DNA of 64,000 nucleotides from Marsupella aquatica (GCA_973895155.1 OZ316896.1:12834001-12898000); one strand, 5' to 3'; positions 38,408 to 50,334 are shown, counted from the stretch's first letter. Notes: generated by a model from the sequence alone, not told the origin. Program-made: numbers and translations.

Positions 38408-38479
38408 ACGACCGTAGTCCAACGGTTAGGATAATTGCCTTCCAAGCAATAGACCCGGGTACGACTCCCGGCGGTCGTA
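38408..38479 (+). tRNA. tRNA-Gly (anticodon UCC), atypical T-loop
   Basis: A 72-nt cloverleaf. The acceptor ACGACCG pairs with CGGTCGT over all seven positions; the D-arm is GTCC...GGAT; the anticodon arm is ATTGC-CTTCCAA-GCAAT with anticodon TCC; the T-stem is CCGGG/CCCGG. The discriminator is A, and CCA follows directly in the genome (38480-38482). The body matches the plant cytosolic tRNA-Gly(UCC) closely. The T-loop reads TACGACT where TTCGA is the rule, which also alters the internal B box. A T4 tract for Pol III termination lies about 30 nt downstream. It could be a diverged working gene or a pseudogene. Confidence 0.88.
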
Positions 38480-38482
38480 CCA

Positions 38483-40600
38483 CTGCTTCTTTACACAACG
38501 ACTCTATATTTTGTCATACTGGTAGCGTGGATATCTGTGATATATATGACTGGACCAATTTCTCTCTCGCATTGTTTTGACTAAAACGTGATAGAGTCCC
38601 CACTCACAAAATTGGGTTGCACATTCATTTGATATCCAATTTATTAGTGTATATTAAATTTCCAAGCATTTAAAAGATTGTAATCCATTTTACTTGCTAT
38701 TTTATTATCTTACTAATAAAGCGCAATGCAAAGCTAAGGCCTATGATATAGAGTGAAGCCTCTAGACCCTAACTCTGAATAAGGACAATTTAACAGAAAA
38801 ATAATGTGGACAAAATTACAGGGATGGGGCAAAAATGAATGAGAAATAGTACATAATACATTATTTTTGCACAATTATTTATTCCAACGTTCAGTGTTGA
38901 GAGTTTTCCCAGAATTTCATCGCATGGGACTCGGAGGTTATGAGCTCAACCGGTAGATTGGTGCCAGATCTTTCTAACGGTGCTCAAAAATCACCAATCG
39001 GAGTTTGTGGTGTGATGGAATTGAAATTTCCATTGTTTTTTGGTTTTTTGTGTGGAAGTATACAAATTTCATTTTTTGACGGTTTTTTTAAGGAGAGACC
39101 ATAGTTTGTTTTCTTGATGGTGCAAGCATTCTGATGCACAACTAAGGCATTGCATGCTATAGCTCCACTTGTAGATCGGGTAGATCGGGACGAGCGGAAC
39201 GTTTTGGTCCCAACTTTGCTTATACTTGTGAATCGAGTGAGATGAGAAGAAGAGACGTTCTGAGTTTTTGGCAAGCTATGGCATTAGGTCTTGCCTACAC
39301 CTTGCTAAAGAAATCGCATTTGACTCAAGTGGAAAATTGCAACTTGCAGTGGCTCAATGAAAAGATGGTGATGTGCCGATTGTTTTTAGTCCGGGATTGG
39401 CTGTTGATGCAGAGGAAGGAAGGCTTAGCGGACTCTACTACCTTGCTGGACTCAGTGATGACAACGAGTACAATTCATCAACATTCCTTCTTGAGAAGGT
39501 ACCAATTTTCCTTTTGAAAATTTGATTTCAAAAATGGCTCTGGCAATCTGAGAGAAATTTGTCATCTTGTCCAATTTGTATTGTCTTGTTCCTTCCCATT
39601 TTGGACGCTTCTTAGATTCATCTTAACCACCTCAAAATCTAGTTTTTGAATCTTAAATCAGATCTTGATTTTGTGTAAACCTGAGTGAGATAATTTGAAT
39701 ATGGTGTTGAGGAGTACTATTTACCATGTATATTTTCTGTGTGCGCGACCAGGTTTTGGCCAAGGGGGATGGTAGGGCGCTTGGGGGCTTTTGTGTACAC
39801 ATGGCAACCCCTTGGTTGCTCTTCCAAAATCCCAATAGGGTCTATACAAGGGTCAAAGAATATTCCAATAAAATGAGAGAGTTTTTTATCAGTCCTTTTG
39901 TTGAAAATTCCATCCAACAAATAATAACTATTTTTGTTTGTCTTTGGCAAGGTGCTCGGGGGGGTTACTTCCACGGAAGTGGCACATCATGTGCGACAAA
40001 GTATAGGCCCATTTAAATGGGTGTGGCGGAAGACTTCCAAAGTTTGGTGGAAGAACACATAGGGCATGTTTTATTGACTGGTTGACTTTGAAGAACACAT
40101 AGGCCTATTTAATTGCAAAAAATACTTTCCTTAAAGTTTTTAGGGGTTTTTTAATAAAAAATGACACAATTTAAAGAAAGAAAAGGCTTTGCAAAAAAAT
40201 ATTTTTCACTTATAAATTAGGGGGGTCAAACCCTAAAACGTCGCACGCGATGTATGGCCCTCCAAATAGTGACCCCCCGAGGCAAGGTGGAGTAGCCACC
40301 AAAGTTTGCAATGCAATGCACCAACGGAATATTAGTTTTTACATTGGGTTCTAGTTTGTATTTTGGGTATTCCCTGAGGTGGTCAAAATTGGAGAGAATT
40401 TCATGTTTTACCCACCCCGACCTAAAAATGAATAAAAAAAATTGTTAAATTTTGGTTTTTGATTTTGGTTTTGAGCGTTGGATATCAAAGCTTTCGGTGA
40501 CAGGACGATGATTAGTTTTGACTTTTTTGATGTTAAAAAAATGTCATTTTTTCTTGATTTCTCACCTGGGTGCTTTGGAGGAGGGTTTCATTATCGGCAT
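38483..40600. other. Intergenic DNA before the old copia element
   Basis: AT-rich, with phrases related to repeats elsewhere (GAAGCCTCTAGACCC near 38,755 resembles 7,680). A 96-codon plus-strand frame at 39,726-40,016 has no recognised domain. No 5' LTR of the following copia element could be found. Confidence 0.4.
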
Positions 40601-40639
40601 GAACTTTGACCCTGAAAGAATTGAGTCAACATATAGCGG

Positions 40640-42506
40640 TCTAAGGAGGAAGAGGAAGAGCTAGAAAATTTGTGGTCATTGGTACTGCGGACAGTGGCAA
40701 GAAAAAGGATGGGGTGATCAAGCTTGGCGGTCACAAGTTTGAGGTTACAAAATATGATGGTTGTGTAGATTACTTGTTGTGGAAGCGATAGGTGAATGGG
40801 GTAGCCACGTCTTTGAAGCTGATGAGCTTCAAGATAAAGGAAGGAAGTTCAAAGATTTAGGACCACATTAATGATTTCAATAACTTGGTTGTTGGCTTGC
40901 AAAATCCGGGGGAGGATTTGAGTGATACGAGGCATGCTCTTCACTTGCTTAGCTCTTTGCCCTCATCGTATCAGTCATTATGACGAGTGTTGTTTTATTG
41001 TGACAAAAAGATCATTTATAATGAACTGATAAATGCTCTGTTGACAATTGATAACTTGCCTCAAAACTTGAGGCAGAAATTGACCACACCTTCTAAGCCA
41101 CTACCATCGTCTGGTGCTTCTTTCAATGTAAACCGTGGGAGGTCACAGGCAAGCTCTTCACTTGGTTAGCTCTTTGCCCTCATCATATCAGTCATTATGA
41201 TGAGTGTTGTTTTATTGTGACAAAAAGATCATTTATAATGAAGTGATAAATGCTTTGTTGACAGTTGATAACTTGCAACAAAACTTGAGGTAGAAATTGA
41301 CCACACCTTCTAAGCCACTACCATCGTCTGGTGCTTCTTTCAATGTGAACCGTGGGAGGTCACATCAACACACATATAGCAGGGGCCAAAGTAAATCTAG
41401 GATGATATTTGATTCCATGGGGAAGTCCTAGGAGAGGAATCCAATAGTTTGCTGGAAGTGTGGCAAGGTTGGCCACGTGAAAAGGGATTGAAAGGGTAAG
41501 GCACCCGATAATTGTCATCCAATGTGACTAGGATTGATGGAGAAGTTGATTTAGTCAATGATGAATATGTATGCTAAAGCCAAAAGTATGCCCTATGCAT
41601 TTCATGAATAGAAGCACATGATGTGTGGATTGTTAATTGTGCTTGCTCGTTTCATATTTGCTATATTTTTGAGTTTTTATGTTCTTATGGTGTGTCAAAC
41701 GGTTCAATTTTGATGTGAAATAATCACTCTAACTTGTCAAATTGGGGGTATTTGATTTGTAATGGCACAGTGTTTAGAGTTGGGTACATACCTGGCATGC
41801 GTAAAAATTTAATTTTTCTCGGGGTGTTGAATGCAAATGATCATTAATGACAAGTAATTGATGGTGAACTTCAAATCATGTCAATGATTTTGAAGGGGAG
41901 CAAACAAAAAAAAGTATTTCTGGCCGGAGGACCTAAGACAAAGAAGTGTGCCCTTTGGCCCTAAGAGGTGTTGGAGGGCAATATTATATGTGAAGAGATC
42001 AATGTAACGAAGATTTCATGAGAAGATAACTCAATTGTAGCATTCACGGCTAGGCCGCATTCAGAGTGAGAAGGGTTTCATTGACTATCTTGGCCTTTGG
42101 ATTTTTGGTTAATGCCTTATCCCGCGTAATAGGAACTAAAAATCCTAATGAGTGAAACCAATCAAGAGATCGATAACCAAAAAAAGTTATTTTAATTGCA
42201 ATCAAAGAAAATATTGTAACCATAGTTTGGAATTGTCAATCTGAAAATGTTTTTTGAAATGTGTTCTAAGCTGCAAGCAAACTATCCTGATTTGGTAATT
42301 TTTGGAAGTGATGCATATGCATAGGACCAAGATGGATACTACGTCCAAACAATATTTTTTATTGGGTACCAAAGTGGTATGAAGGACTATAGACTATAGG
42401 ATACTATTGCTTGTAAGCTACTTGTCAAAGGATGTGTCCTTCAATGAATCCAAATTTTATACGGAGGGGGAGAAAACTCAAGTCTCCCATACTAACAAAG
42501 TTAAAT
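40640..42506 (+). pseudogene. Decayed copia gag-protease-integrase
   Basis: In order: gag (HKFEVTKYDG...LLWKR at about 40,730-40,790 and HINDFNNLVVGL at about 40,865-40,900); a zinc knuckle CWKCGKVGHVKRD (about 41,448-41,489) whose last Cys codon is now TGA; a worn protease-like WIVNCACSFH (about 41,620); the GAG-pre-integrase region GYIPGMRKNLIFLGVLNAN (about 41,785-41,840); and the integrase C-terminal side (FGSDAYA, FFIGYQSGMKDYRL, about 42,285-42,400). Multiple stops and frameshifts. A 217-bp tandem duplication interrupts gag. The element resumes at 46,463 after a nested insertion. Confidence 0.8.
40951..41385 (+). repeat. 217-bp tandem duplication inside copia gag
   Basis: AGCTCTTTGCCCTCATC at 40951 recurs at 41168, and the two units stay similar to the GAACCGTGGGAGGTCACA (or variant) end. 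Unit 1 has CAG at 41074-41076 where unit 2 has TAG at 41291-41293. The duplication therefore arose after the element was inserted, or in its parent copy, and the units have since diverged a little. Confidence 0.85.
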
Positions 42507-42863
42507 CCCTCTGTGACGCCGCCGGTACGGTGGCTAATAAGTGATTCGGCCTAACCACGCTTAGCACGCGCTGTAAGGGTATCTTAGGCCGTAATTATTA
42601 ACGTAACGACAGTATTTAGGTAGCCATTATGAGTAGGAATCATTAGTCAATAAGGGACATTCGTGTTCGGGCTGGCGATAGGTCGTTGTTTGCATGCCCG
42701 GGCTGCGAGCGTGTAATGGGCGCCTTTTCCCCCCTCCCTCTCGGGTCCGTATAACAAACTCGGCGGCGGCCACTGACCAGCGGAGTGGCCAGTACACTCC
42801 AAGCGTGAAAGGCTCGGCCTATAAGCAACGAGGAGGCATCGGGCGACCGACGAGCTCTCAGGG

Positions 42864-42870
42864 TATAAAA
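42864..42870 (+). promoter_or_regulatory. TATA box of the nested element
   Basis: TATAAAA followed by GGGGG, conserved in the second copy (TATAAAATGGGG near 49,892). It lies 99 bp before the ORF start at 42969, a sensible promoter spacing. Confidence 0.6.
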
Positions 42871-42968
42871 GGGGGCCGAACCTTTGCAGTGCGTTAGTTC
42901 TTCAGTCCACGCCCCAGCTTCGACCCCAGTTTTCTTGCTTATCCTTAGTCGCCTTCTATCTCCTCTAA

Positions 42969-45575
42969 ATGTCGCACACGATCCTTTCCAATTTGGCCAT
43001 ATGATTCTGGACGCAGTTCCTGTCTATCGGAGGGCACTTGGCCGACTTGTTGAATCATGCCAACCCATGACGATACGAGATCGAACGCGAGTACGAGAGA
43101 GCCATCCGCCTAGCAGGCCGCCATCACTCTCCTTAACTTTGATTACCCGTCCCAGAGCGAGCTTTACCGACCCGAAGAAATATCAGGGTACTTCTTCAAC
43201 GGGGGCAAATACATCGGCCTCTGGGAGGCACTACTTTGGCTTCCAGACAAGGTCTTTGATATCCCGGGCATGATAGACTTACAACGGCACCACTTTGACC
43301 ACATCCCCGCTCGGGTTTGGGCCATCATCAACAGCGAGTCCAACACTACCCAGTCTACAAGGGCGTCTACACTTGCTTCGAAAAACCTCCACTGGCACTT
43401 GCAGAACTTCATGGCAACTACACCATCAACGACCGGTGCCGGCCCGCCCGTGGCCGTACCCGCACACACACCCCCTCGGCCTCAGCCAAGCCGATACCCG
43501 CCACCGGTTGCACCACCTCTCCGAGTACAATCCGTGGTGAATGCAATGAATATTAGCTCCAAAGACAAGGAGGCTCATCCCCCTCTGAATTGGCGGCCGC
43601 GGGGTACGACGCTATAGTCGCCGAACAACCCGGCGCCACTCTAGCAAGCCCGAGGGGATAACACGGTGATTGTAGCAGCCCCGGCACCAATACTCACGGC
43701 AATAGCACTACCGCCACCAGATAGGGAGGATGGGGAATTCTCCCCCTCTTCCAGTCACCCCAGGAATCATTCCCGAGGAAGGAAGAGGAAGGAACCCGCA
43801 GCCGTATCCGAATTGCCTTTGGCCATGGTTGCGGTAGCCAAGCTGACCATGCATCGCATGGGGGATAATGTTCACAAGAACATCCTCCACCCCAAGCATG
43901 CATGCTATCTGAAGACCCAAGGGTTTGAGCACCTCGCCTCTCTTCCTTGGAACGGAAGCAGGTACTATGGGTAGGATATGACGGAGTTCATTCAGAACTT
44001 CGACGAGGCACGTCAACAAATCCGAGCGCACGAGAGAATGATGTGTCTCAATGAGGCACGTTTGAAGATGATTTTTGGCCTACCCAAGGGGATAAACCAG
44101 GTAGAGTAGTGGGCTCCTGGGGGCAAGGGAGCTAAATACCAGTCTTCTAGCTGCCCGACCGAGGGAGCAGTGGACAACGGATTCTTGATGAGGACGTGCC
44201 TCATCCCAGAAGTGGCAGAACGCCTGGAGTTCCAACAGTATGCCCTCCACATGATGGAACCCAAAGGCAAAATATCGGCCGCCCAGGTCATTCAGGTGGA
44301 GAACTATCGGCCCAGGAAGTGGGCGTCCTTCTTCGTCAAGAAGTTCCATGAGGAGATGGAGCGGAGAAGAAAGACTTTATACCTTGGCGGAAAGGCGTAC
44401 TTCGCTAGCCACATCGAAATCATCATTGAGTGGTACGCTCGTTTCGACCGCCGCGGCCTCCCACGTATCAACGAGCCTGAGCTAACCCCATCAAAGTGGG
44501 TGTTTCCAGCCTAGGTGAGGCGATCGCAGCCCGAGGCCCAAAGTCTGGTAGCTGCAAGCCCTGCTACCCCGGCCCTGCAACCTGCCATTGCCGCCCCACC
44601 AAGCATACCCATGGACGTTATCGCGACCTTAGACGCGATCAATCGGGTCAACGCAATCGAAGTCGGGCCGGATGAAGCCATACCCGAACCAGATATCACG
44701 GTAGCCAAGGAGATTCTGCCACCCCCCACGGTTGTGCAGGAGACCCACCTAGCTCCAGTGGAACCAGCCCCTTCGACCGACTTACCTCAAGGGCTGGATG
44801 TTTCCACTCCTACTCCCGCACGGGTTGGAGTCTGCTCGTGCCCAAATCTAGATGGACATAGTCTAGACCATCCGGAACTCTTTGCGCCGGGCACGTTTCT
44901 GAACGGGTTGTTGGGAGATTTCTCTCAAAAGATCTCATGGGACACCGGGGAATACATGGCCCAAAAGGTAGCCTACTTCTTCAACCAGGAGTTGGTTGTG
45001 GCTGTAAAGGCAGGACATGCGCAGGCGAAGATAGCGCAGAGAATAGAGCGATACCGGGCTGAGTCTGCCTACCTGAAGGACGAAGTGGCAACCTAGAGGC
45101 TAAACTCTAGCAACTGCGGCCTTAGGTAACGGCCACGGAGGACCAGGTTGCTGAGGCCAGGGCCCGAGCAACCTTAGCAGAACAGGCTGGGCTCGGAAAG
45201 GACGCCGACATTGCATGGCTCCGGACCAAGATCGATGGTTTGAAGGGACAAACCATCATTTGGCAGAAGGATCTGGAAGAAGCTGACTCTCGGTCTCAAC
45301 GGAACACAGCCGAGATTGACACCCTGAAGACAAAGGTGGCGCGGCTTCATGGAGAAGCCACGAAGTAGGCCCAGTTGGTGGATAAGCTGATGAGCGACGC
45401 CCAGCAACTGGAGGAGGCATGCCAGGAGGCCGCGGAAGAGGCAGACACGGCGAAGCGGAAGAACGAATCTCTGTTGGACCAGGTCCAGCTACTCAAGCAG
45501 GATGCCGATAGGCTCAGGAGGCAGCGGGATAGTCGCTCCCACTCAGGCGGCTTTGGCAAGCGTGTCAGGCATTAG
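42969..45575 (+). pseudogene. Long broken ORF of the nested element (gag-like, coiled-coil C-terminus)
   Basis: Starts at ATG 42969. The frame shifts by a 2-bp loss near 43,129 (shown by comparison with the copy at 49,996), runs in one frame to about 45,094, then shifts once more and ends at TAG 45,573-45,575. Features: an N-terminal region with SELYRPEE and YFFNGGKYIGLWEALLWLP; a Pro-rich linker (about 43,420-43,780); a globular-looking block with EVAERLEFQQYALHMMEPKG (about 44,206-44,265); a second Pro/Ala-rich linker (about 44,540-44,800); and a long coiled coil rich in Glu, Ala, Gln and Lys (about 45,130-45,530). I do not recognise a family. It contains no integrase, RT or transposase motif. 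The in-frame stops in the main frame are all TAG. Confidence 0.6.
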
Positions 45576-46462
45576 TGGCAGAGTAGGATTAAAATAGAGT
45601 TAGGAATAGCTAAAACAGGCTATAGGAACAAGAGCCTGCCCTAGTTAAAGCGGCACTGCCATGTTGTCCGGCCTGCGTAGATTAGGATCTTCTAATAAGA
45701 CAAGCCATTTTCCGGCCTGACAGTCAGCTTAGTTAGGATCTTAGTTAGCAAATCTTCGGGCACGAGGCCACTCTGGTCCTCGGCTTTTAGTATTTAGTGC
45801 ACCCCTCGGTAGAGGCGGGGGGTTTTTGTTAGTCTCAAAGTGGGGCATCCGCGGTATGTGCACGGAGTCCCAACCTCTGCGAGTGAAAGGGTACCAAGGG
45901 GAGGGGGTAGGACTAAGCTCATTGGGCAAGTGCGGAGCCGGGCTCCATTGTAGTGTACACCCTCGGCCTTGGACCTGTTCATATGAGAGCTTTTGGGTCA
46001 ACTAAGTGTACGTGTATGTCCCCTATGTAGTAAAATCCTTTCCCATTATTTCCTTCGTGTAAATCGAGATTTTATGCTTGCATATGTGTGAATCTCGTGT
46101 ACGGGTGCCAACGCTTGGCCGAACGCACTACCTGAGCCATGCACGGGGTGCAGCTTGCGGGTAAGTGGTTGCGAGCCCGGGTTGAGTGACCGTATCATCG
46201 AATCCGGATTGAAGGCGGACAGCACGAAGGCTTAAAATCCCGTAAGCCGGGGTCAATCTCACTATTGACTAAGGTACATTCCGGTGGCGGAACATAAACC
46301 ATACCTAGGAGGTGTCCGTAAATGATAGTAGACACACTTAGCGCTAGTTTACGTGAGTTAGGTGCATTCCGGGCTTCCCTCCCTGCCCAAACCCTCATAT
46401 TTACGAAGGATGTGCCTGTCTAAGCCAAAGCCCGGGTTAAGGCCTAGGCTGACGACGTGACA

Positions 46463-46975
46463 CCCTCATTCCGGATCTTGTTTAGGGGGAGATTGACCAT
46501 GAGTTATATGATCAGAGAGAAAAGAAGGTGCTCCAAGCAAGGAGTTGGTTCATCTGCCATATGAATAAGATGAGTTTTTTAAGTTATTGAGAAGCAAGTG
46601 ATTGCCTTTGAGCCTCAATTTGTACCAACAAACGTTGAACAATTGGAGTCATTGACTAGGAGAATATTTGGTTACACAGTATACGCTCTTCCCAGGTTTG
46701 GACAGTGAGTAGATTCATCTCAATTGCAAGAGGAGAATTTTGTTGTTGATGATGATTGAGGGTGATATGTTGATTTTGGAAGAAGTGCTTCAAAGAAGAA
46801 GTAAAAGTGGACTACAACAATGCAAACAAAGATGCAATTACTAAAGGACAACAAAACTTGGGACCTTTTCAAGCTACTTGAGGGCCCTAACGGATTTTGA
46901 GTTCTTAGGGCTTGAGTGGGAGCTCTTTGTGAGCCCATTCAAGGCCAACCATGGGTTACTTCATGTGCAACAGAT
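46463..46975 (+). pseudogene. Copia fragment, start of the reverse transcriptase region
   Basis: Continues the copia element after the nested insertion. LLKDNKTWDLFKLLEGP (about 46,840-46,890) is the conserved block that opens the copia RT region. It carries several stops and lacks the catalytic part, which was lost or displaced by later insertions. Confidence 0.65.
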
Positions 46976-49529
46976 GTCTAGCGCATGAGATACAGCATGA
47001 CCCCAGTGCAACTATCTAGAACGGGGTCTGGGGGGCATGATCAGTCCCTCATTGCCATAGCTTCAAGAAGCTCCAAATGTCAATTCGGTAATCAACTCCA
47101 GAGAGGACTTCAATGAACAAACTATCAGAGAGCTTCAAGCAGCACCAAGCTGTACTCTCAGAGCAATCAATAGCTCACAATCTCCAATCTACCAACGGCT
47201 GATCTGACTTGAGCTACCACAAGTCAACCAGCAAGATCTAAACAATCCAAGCTACCATGGATCAACTCTGCAATACAGCAAGCTTCGAAACAACTTTGAA
47301 TCAACCTGAAGTGATCTTTCAATGTAATCTTCAATGGATGAAATCAAACAACGATCAGTGCTAATCCAATATCAATCCCGTCCGACGCGATCACACATAT
47401 ATGTCAAGCCCAACGCACCTTGTGCTTCAAGGAATCCACGTTACATGCACACAACCTGGTCAGCCACACCATAGCCACCAAGCTCATGCTCAAAGGCTCA
47501 ACATTGAAAGATGAGGCCTTTGAGCCAACACAAGGGGATAAATATCCTTCACACCAACTCAAACTAAACACAAAGTGCTCATATAGCACACATACAAAAC
47601 CTCTATACCCTAAATAGTACGATATACTTTACTACCACTCTAAATGGTGTGACAGCCCCAGGGCATTCGATTGATGATGGGTTTTGTGGCTCTAGGCATG
47701 AGCAATGGGATAGCCCGATCACAACGGGCTAAGACACGCCGCCTATGGATGCCTAGCTAGAAAATTATGGGCATGACAAGTTAGTTGCGTGCCCACGCGT
47801 GTGGGATGGGGTACAGGTAGGGGGCCAGAATTTTGGGAACAAAGTAGGTATGGGGGTGTCAGGTCTCCACAAAGCATATATGAGGGGAGTGGTGTGTCCC
47901 TGGGGGCCAAGGGCGAGCCCAGGTCGTGGCCGGGAGACGCCAAACGGAAATGACAATAACTTCATGATGGGAAGTTTGTTTGACGACTTCTTGGGTGCGT
48001 TGCCTCCTGAGCTCAGATGGGTCTGGGGTGCCATGCATTCACGAGGATTGCAGGGGCTATCTTGCCTGCTTGCCAAATCTTACCGAAACATGTGAAGTGC
48101 TCTAGTTCAGGGAATTCCAACCCCAAATAGTCTTAGCCCAAAAACCCATCGCATTTGGTGTTATGATCTATTCAAACTCTCTTAATTCTTAAGATAACCA
48201 GCATTAATTAAGGACAAACAATAATTCCAGGATAAGACCAATTACAATGTAGACTGTATTTGTATTTTAGTTCACAATCTTTAATGTTAAATTTCTAGAG
48301 AGTACCCTGACCTGGTTGTAATGTGTAGTGTGATCTTTGATATCGATTCTTTGAGTGTTGTTCCCATTGGGGACTACCTTGTCCTAGTTGTAATTTGGTT
48401 AGTGATCTATGATATTGAACATTTTTTTTAACTTGCTTCCAGAATATGGTAGGGGGCATTTTAATCTTTCCCAGCCAAAAGTTCTATGGATCTACTTCTT
48501 CTAGTATTTTATTTACACCTAGTGGAAGATATGCTGGCTGCCTATTTTAACAACCTGTTTCAATAGAAAACAAGTTTCCTGGTGCAGTTAGTCTCCCATT
48601 AAGCATTTAATTCGGCATGTCCAAGACTTGTCACTGAGCTGATGACTTTAGTCTATGTTGGTCCTAGTTTTTAGAACATTGAAAAAAATTTATATCAATT
48701 TTGTTGCTATTTTTTAATTTAATTTTTGCTTTCTTCCTCCTGCTTTTATTTGTTAATTGCTTTTTGTTAAGAAAGAGCCACAAGTTTAAGGAAGTTTATG
48801 AATGGGTTCTTTTTTGAAGTTTTTTAGGAAGAATTGCACCAAAACAGTCATCATGTTTGCATATAGGTTGAGTATCTTTGCAACGTACCTTCCTATGCGG
48901 TTTACTCCGGAGCTCTATCAGGAGTTTCACTTCACCGCTCAGTAGGGTATAAGTCTTCTCCGCTTTGTTGTAGGTTCCTTCTTTGTGTCATTGTTCCTTT
49001 GCTGTTATGGGGGACCCATCGGCTTGTTAGACCCTCTGGTCTTTTTGGACCCTTTTTTGCTCCTCTCTCTCTCCTCTTCATTGGATTGTTTTGCTGGTGG
49101 GATCCTGTCTCCTGGTTTGGCATTCTTGCCCTTTGGCACGGTCATAGATAGTGTCACAAATGTCATTTCTTCTTATTTCCCCGAACGGCTCACATACTGC
49201 ACAACCCAATTTTTTTTAATATCAATTTTTTAGGATTAATTCTTGTTTGTGCCAACCTAATTGCAACAACAGCTCATTCATGCCATGCTACGATGTGGAT
49301 GTAACATTTCTTGACACATAAACTTCTCCTCTCATTTCCTGCTTGAAGGCCACTAAATAGTAATGAAGATTGAGCAATTGGGGAAAATGAAATCACTGCT
49401 ACCACTCATCTTGTAGCCTTATAGTGGTGAACCAAAGATGGGATAGTAGATCTTCTTGAAGACTGGTGGTTTGACTTTTGACCTACAAAGAGAAAAGAGG
49501 CGAATCCAAACCGACACCACATAGCTCCT
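46976..49529. other. Insertions of unclear class inside the old copia element
   Basis: Includes the repeat shared in inverted orientation with 27.4-27.7 kb (about 47,330-47,650), a GTGTGACAGCCCCAGGG start at about 47,648 that looks like an LTR terminus without a found partner, and T-rich LINE-like 3' sequence at about 48,930-49,215. No intact coding domain was found. Confidence 0.4.
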
Positions 49530-50208
49530 TGTGATGCCGCCGGTAAGGCGGGTAATGAGTGATTCGGCATAACAACGCTTATCACGCGCGTTAGGGGTAT
49601 CTTAGGCCGTAATTATTAGCGTAACGACAGTATTTAGGTAGCCATTATGAGTAGGAAATCATTAGTCAATAAGGGGCATCCGTGTTCGGCCCGGCGGCGG
49701 GTCGCCATTTGCACGCCCGGGTTGCGAGCGTGTAATGGGCCCCTTCCTCGGGTCCTATAACAAACTCAGGGAGGCGGCCACTGGACACACGTTGACCCAG
49801 ACTAGCGGATTGTCCTGTACACTGCAAGCGTGAAAGGCTCAGCCTATAAGCGAAGAGGAGGCGTCGGGCGATCAACGAGCTCTCAGGGGTATAAAATGGG
49901 GGCCTATCCTTGGCAGGGCACCAGTTCTTCAGTTCACACGCCAGCTTTGACCCCAATTCTCTCAATCAGCCTTAGTCGCCGTCTATCTCCTCTGAATGTC
50001 ACACACGATCCTTTCCAGTTTGGCCATACAATTCTGGACACAGTTCCTGTCTATCGGAGGGCACTTGGCCGACTCATTGAAACACGCCAACCCGCGCCGA
50101 TACAAGATCGAACGCAAATACGAGAGAGCCATCCGCCTAGCAGGCCGCCACCACTATCTCCTTAACTTTGAGTACCCATCCTAGAGCGAGCTTTACCGAC
50201 CCGAAGAG
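49530..50208 (+). mobile_element. Second, 3'-truncated copy of the nested element
   Basis: Starts TGTGATGCCGCCGG and follows the 42,512 copy through TATA box (about 49,892) and the ORF start at 49,996, then stops at about 50,208, where copia RNase H sequence begins. The first 62 codons are open (to a TAG at 50,182-50,184) where the other copy has two TGAs and a 2-bp deletion. The TAG corresponds to CAG at 43,153-43,155 in the other copy. Confidence 0.75.
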
Positions 50209-50334
50209 GTATCTATATCATGGAGATGAGGTTGCCACAAGGGAATGTGAAGCTCCATTGTGATAGTCAAAGTGCGCTCCACCATGTTGTGAACCAGGTG
50301 ATGGACAATAGAGTGAAGCACATTGACGTGGGGG
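50209..50334 (+). pseudogene. Copia RNase H fragment
   Basis: Reads LPQGNVKLHCDSQSALHHV and VKHIDV, the conserved end of copia RNase H. It belongs to the decayed element that starts near 40.6 kb and resumes at about 52,656. Confidence 0.7.

Larger units (their letters stand above)
42507..46467 (+). mobile_element. 3.95-kb TG...CA element nested in copia, with 5-bp TSD
   Basis: The element occupies 42512-46462 and is flanked by CCCTC on both sides (42507-42511, 46463-46467). The ends are TGTGACGCCGCC and (reverse complement of the right end) TGTCACGTCGTC, which fit the TGTNR...YNACA ends of LTR integrase products. No long terminal repeat pair is visible within it, so it is either a very long solo LTR or an unusual ORF-bearing non-autonomous element. 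A TATA box (TATAAAA, 42864-42870) sits about 100 bp before its ORF. It splits the copia pseudogene between the integrase and RT regions. Confidence 0.75.

Noticed and set aside
42969-45575. TAG reassigned to glutamine in this genome
   Set aside because: TIM14 uses a normal TAA and the eleven-exon gene ends with TAG, while the TAG excess is confined to silenced transposon copies. CHG deamination explains it more simply.
42512-46462. Ginger- or other cut-and-paste DNA transposon
   Set aside because: The TGTNR...YNACA ends would fit, but no DDE integrase or transposase is encoded and the terminal inverted repeat is short and imperfect, so no superfamily is claimed.
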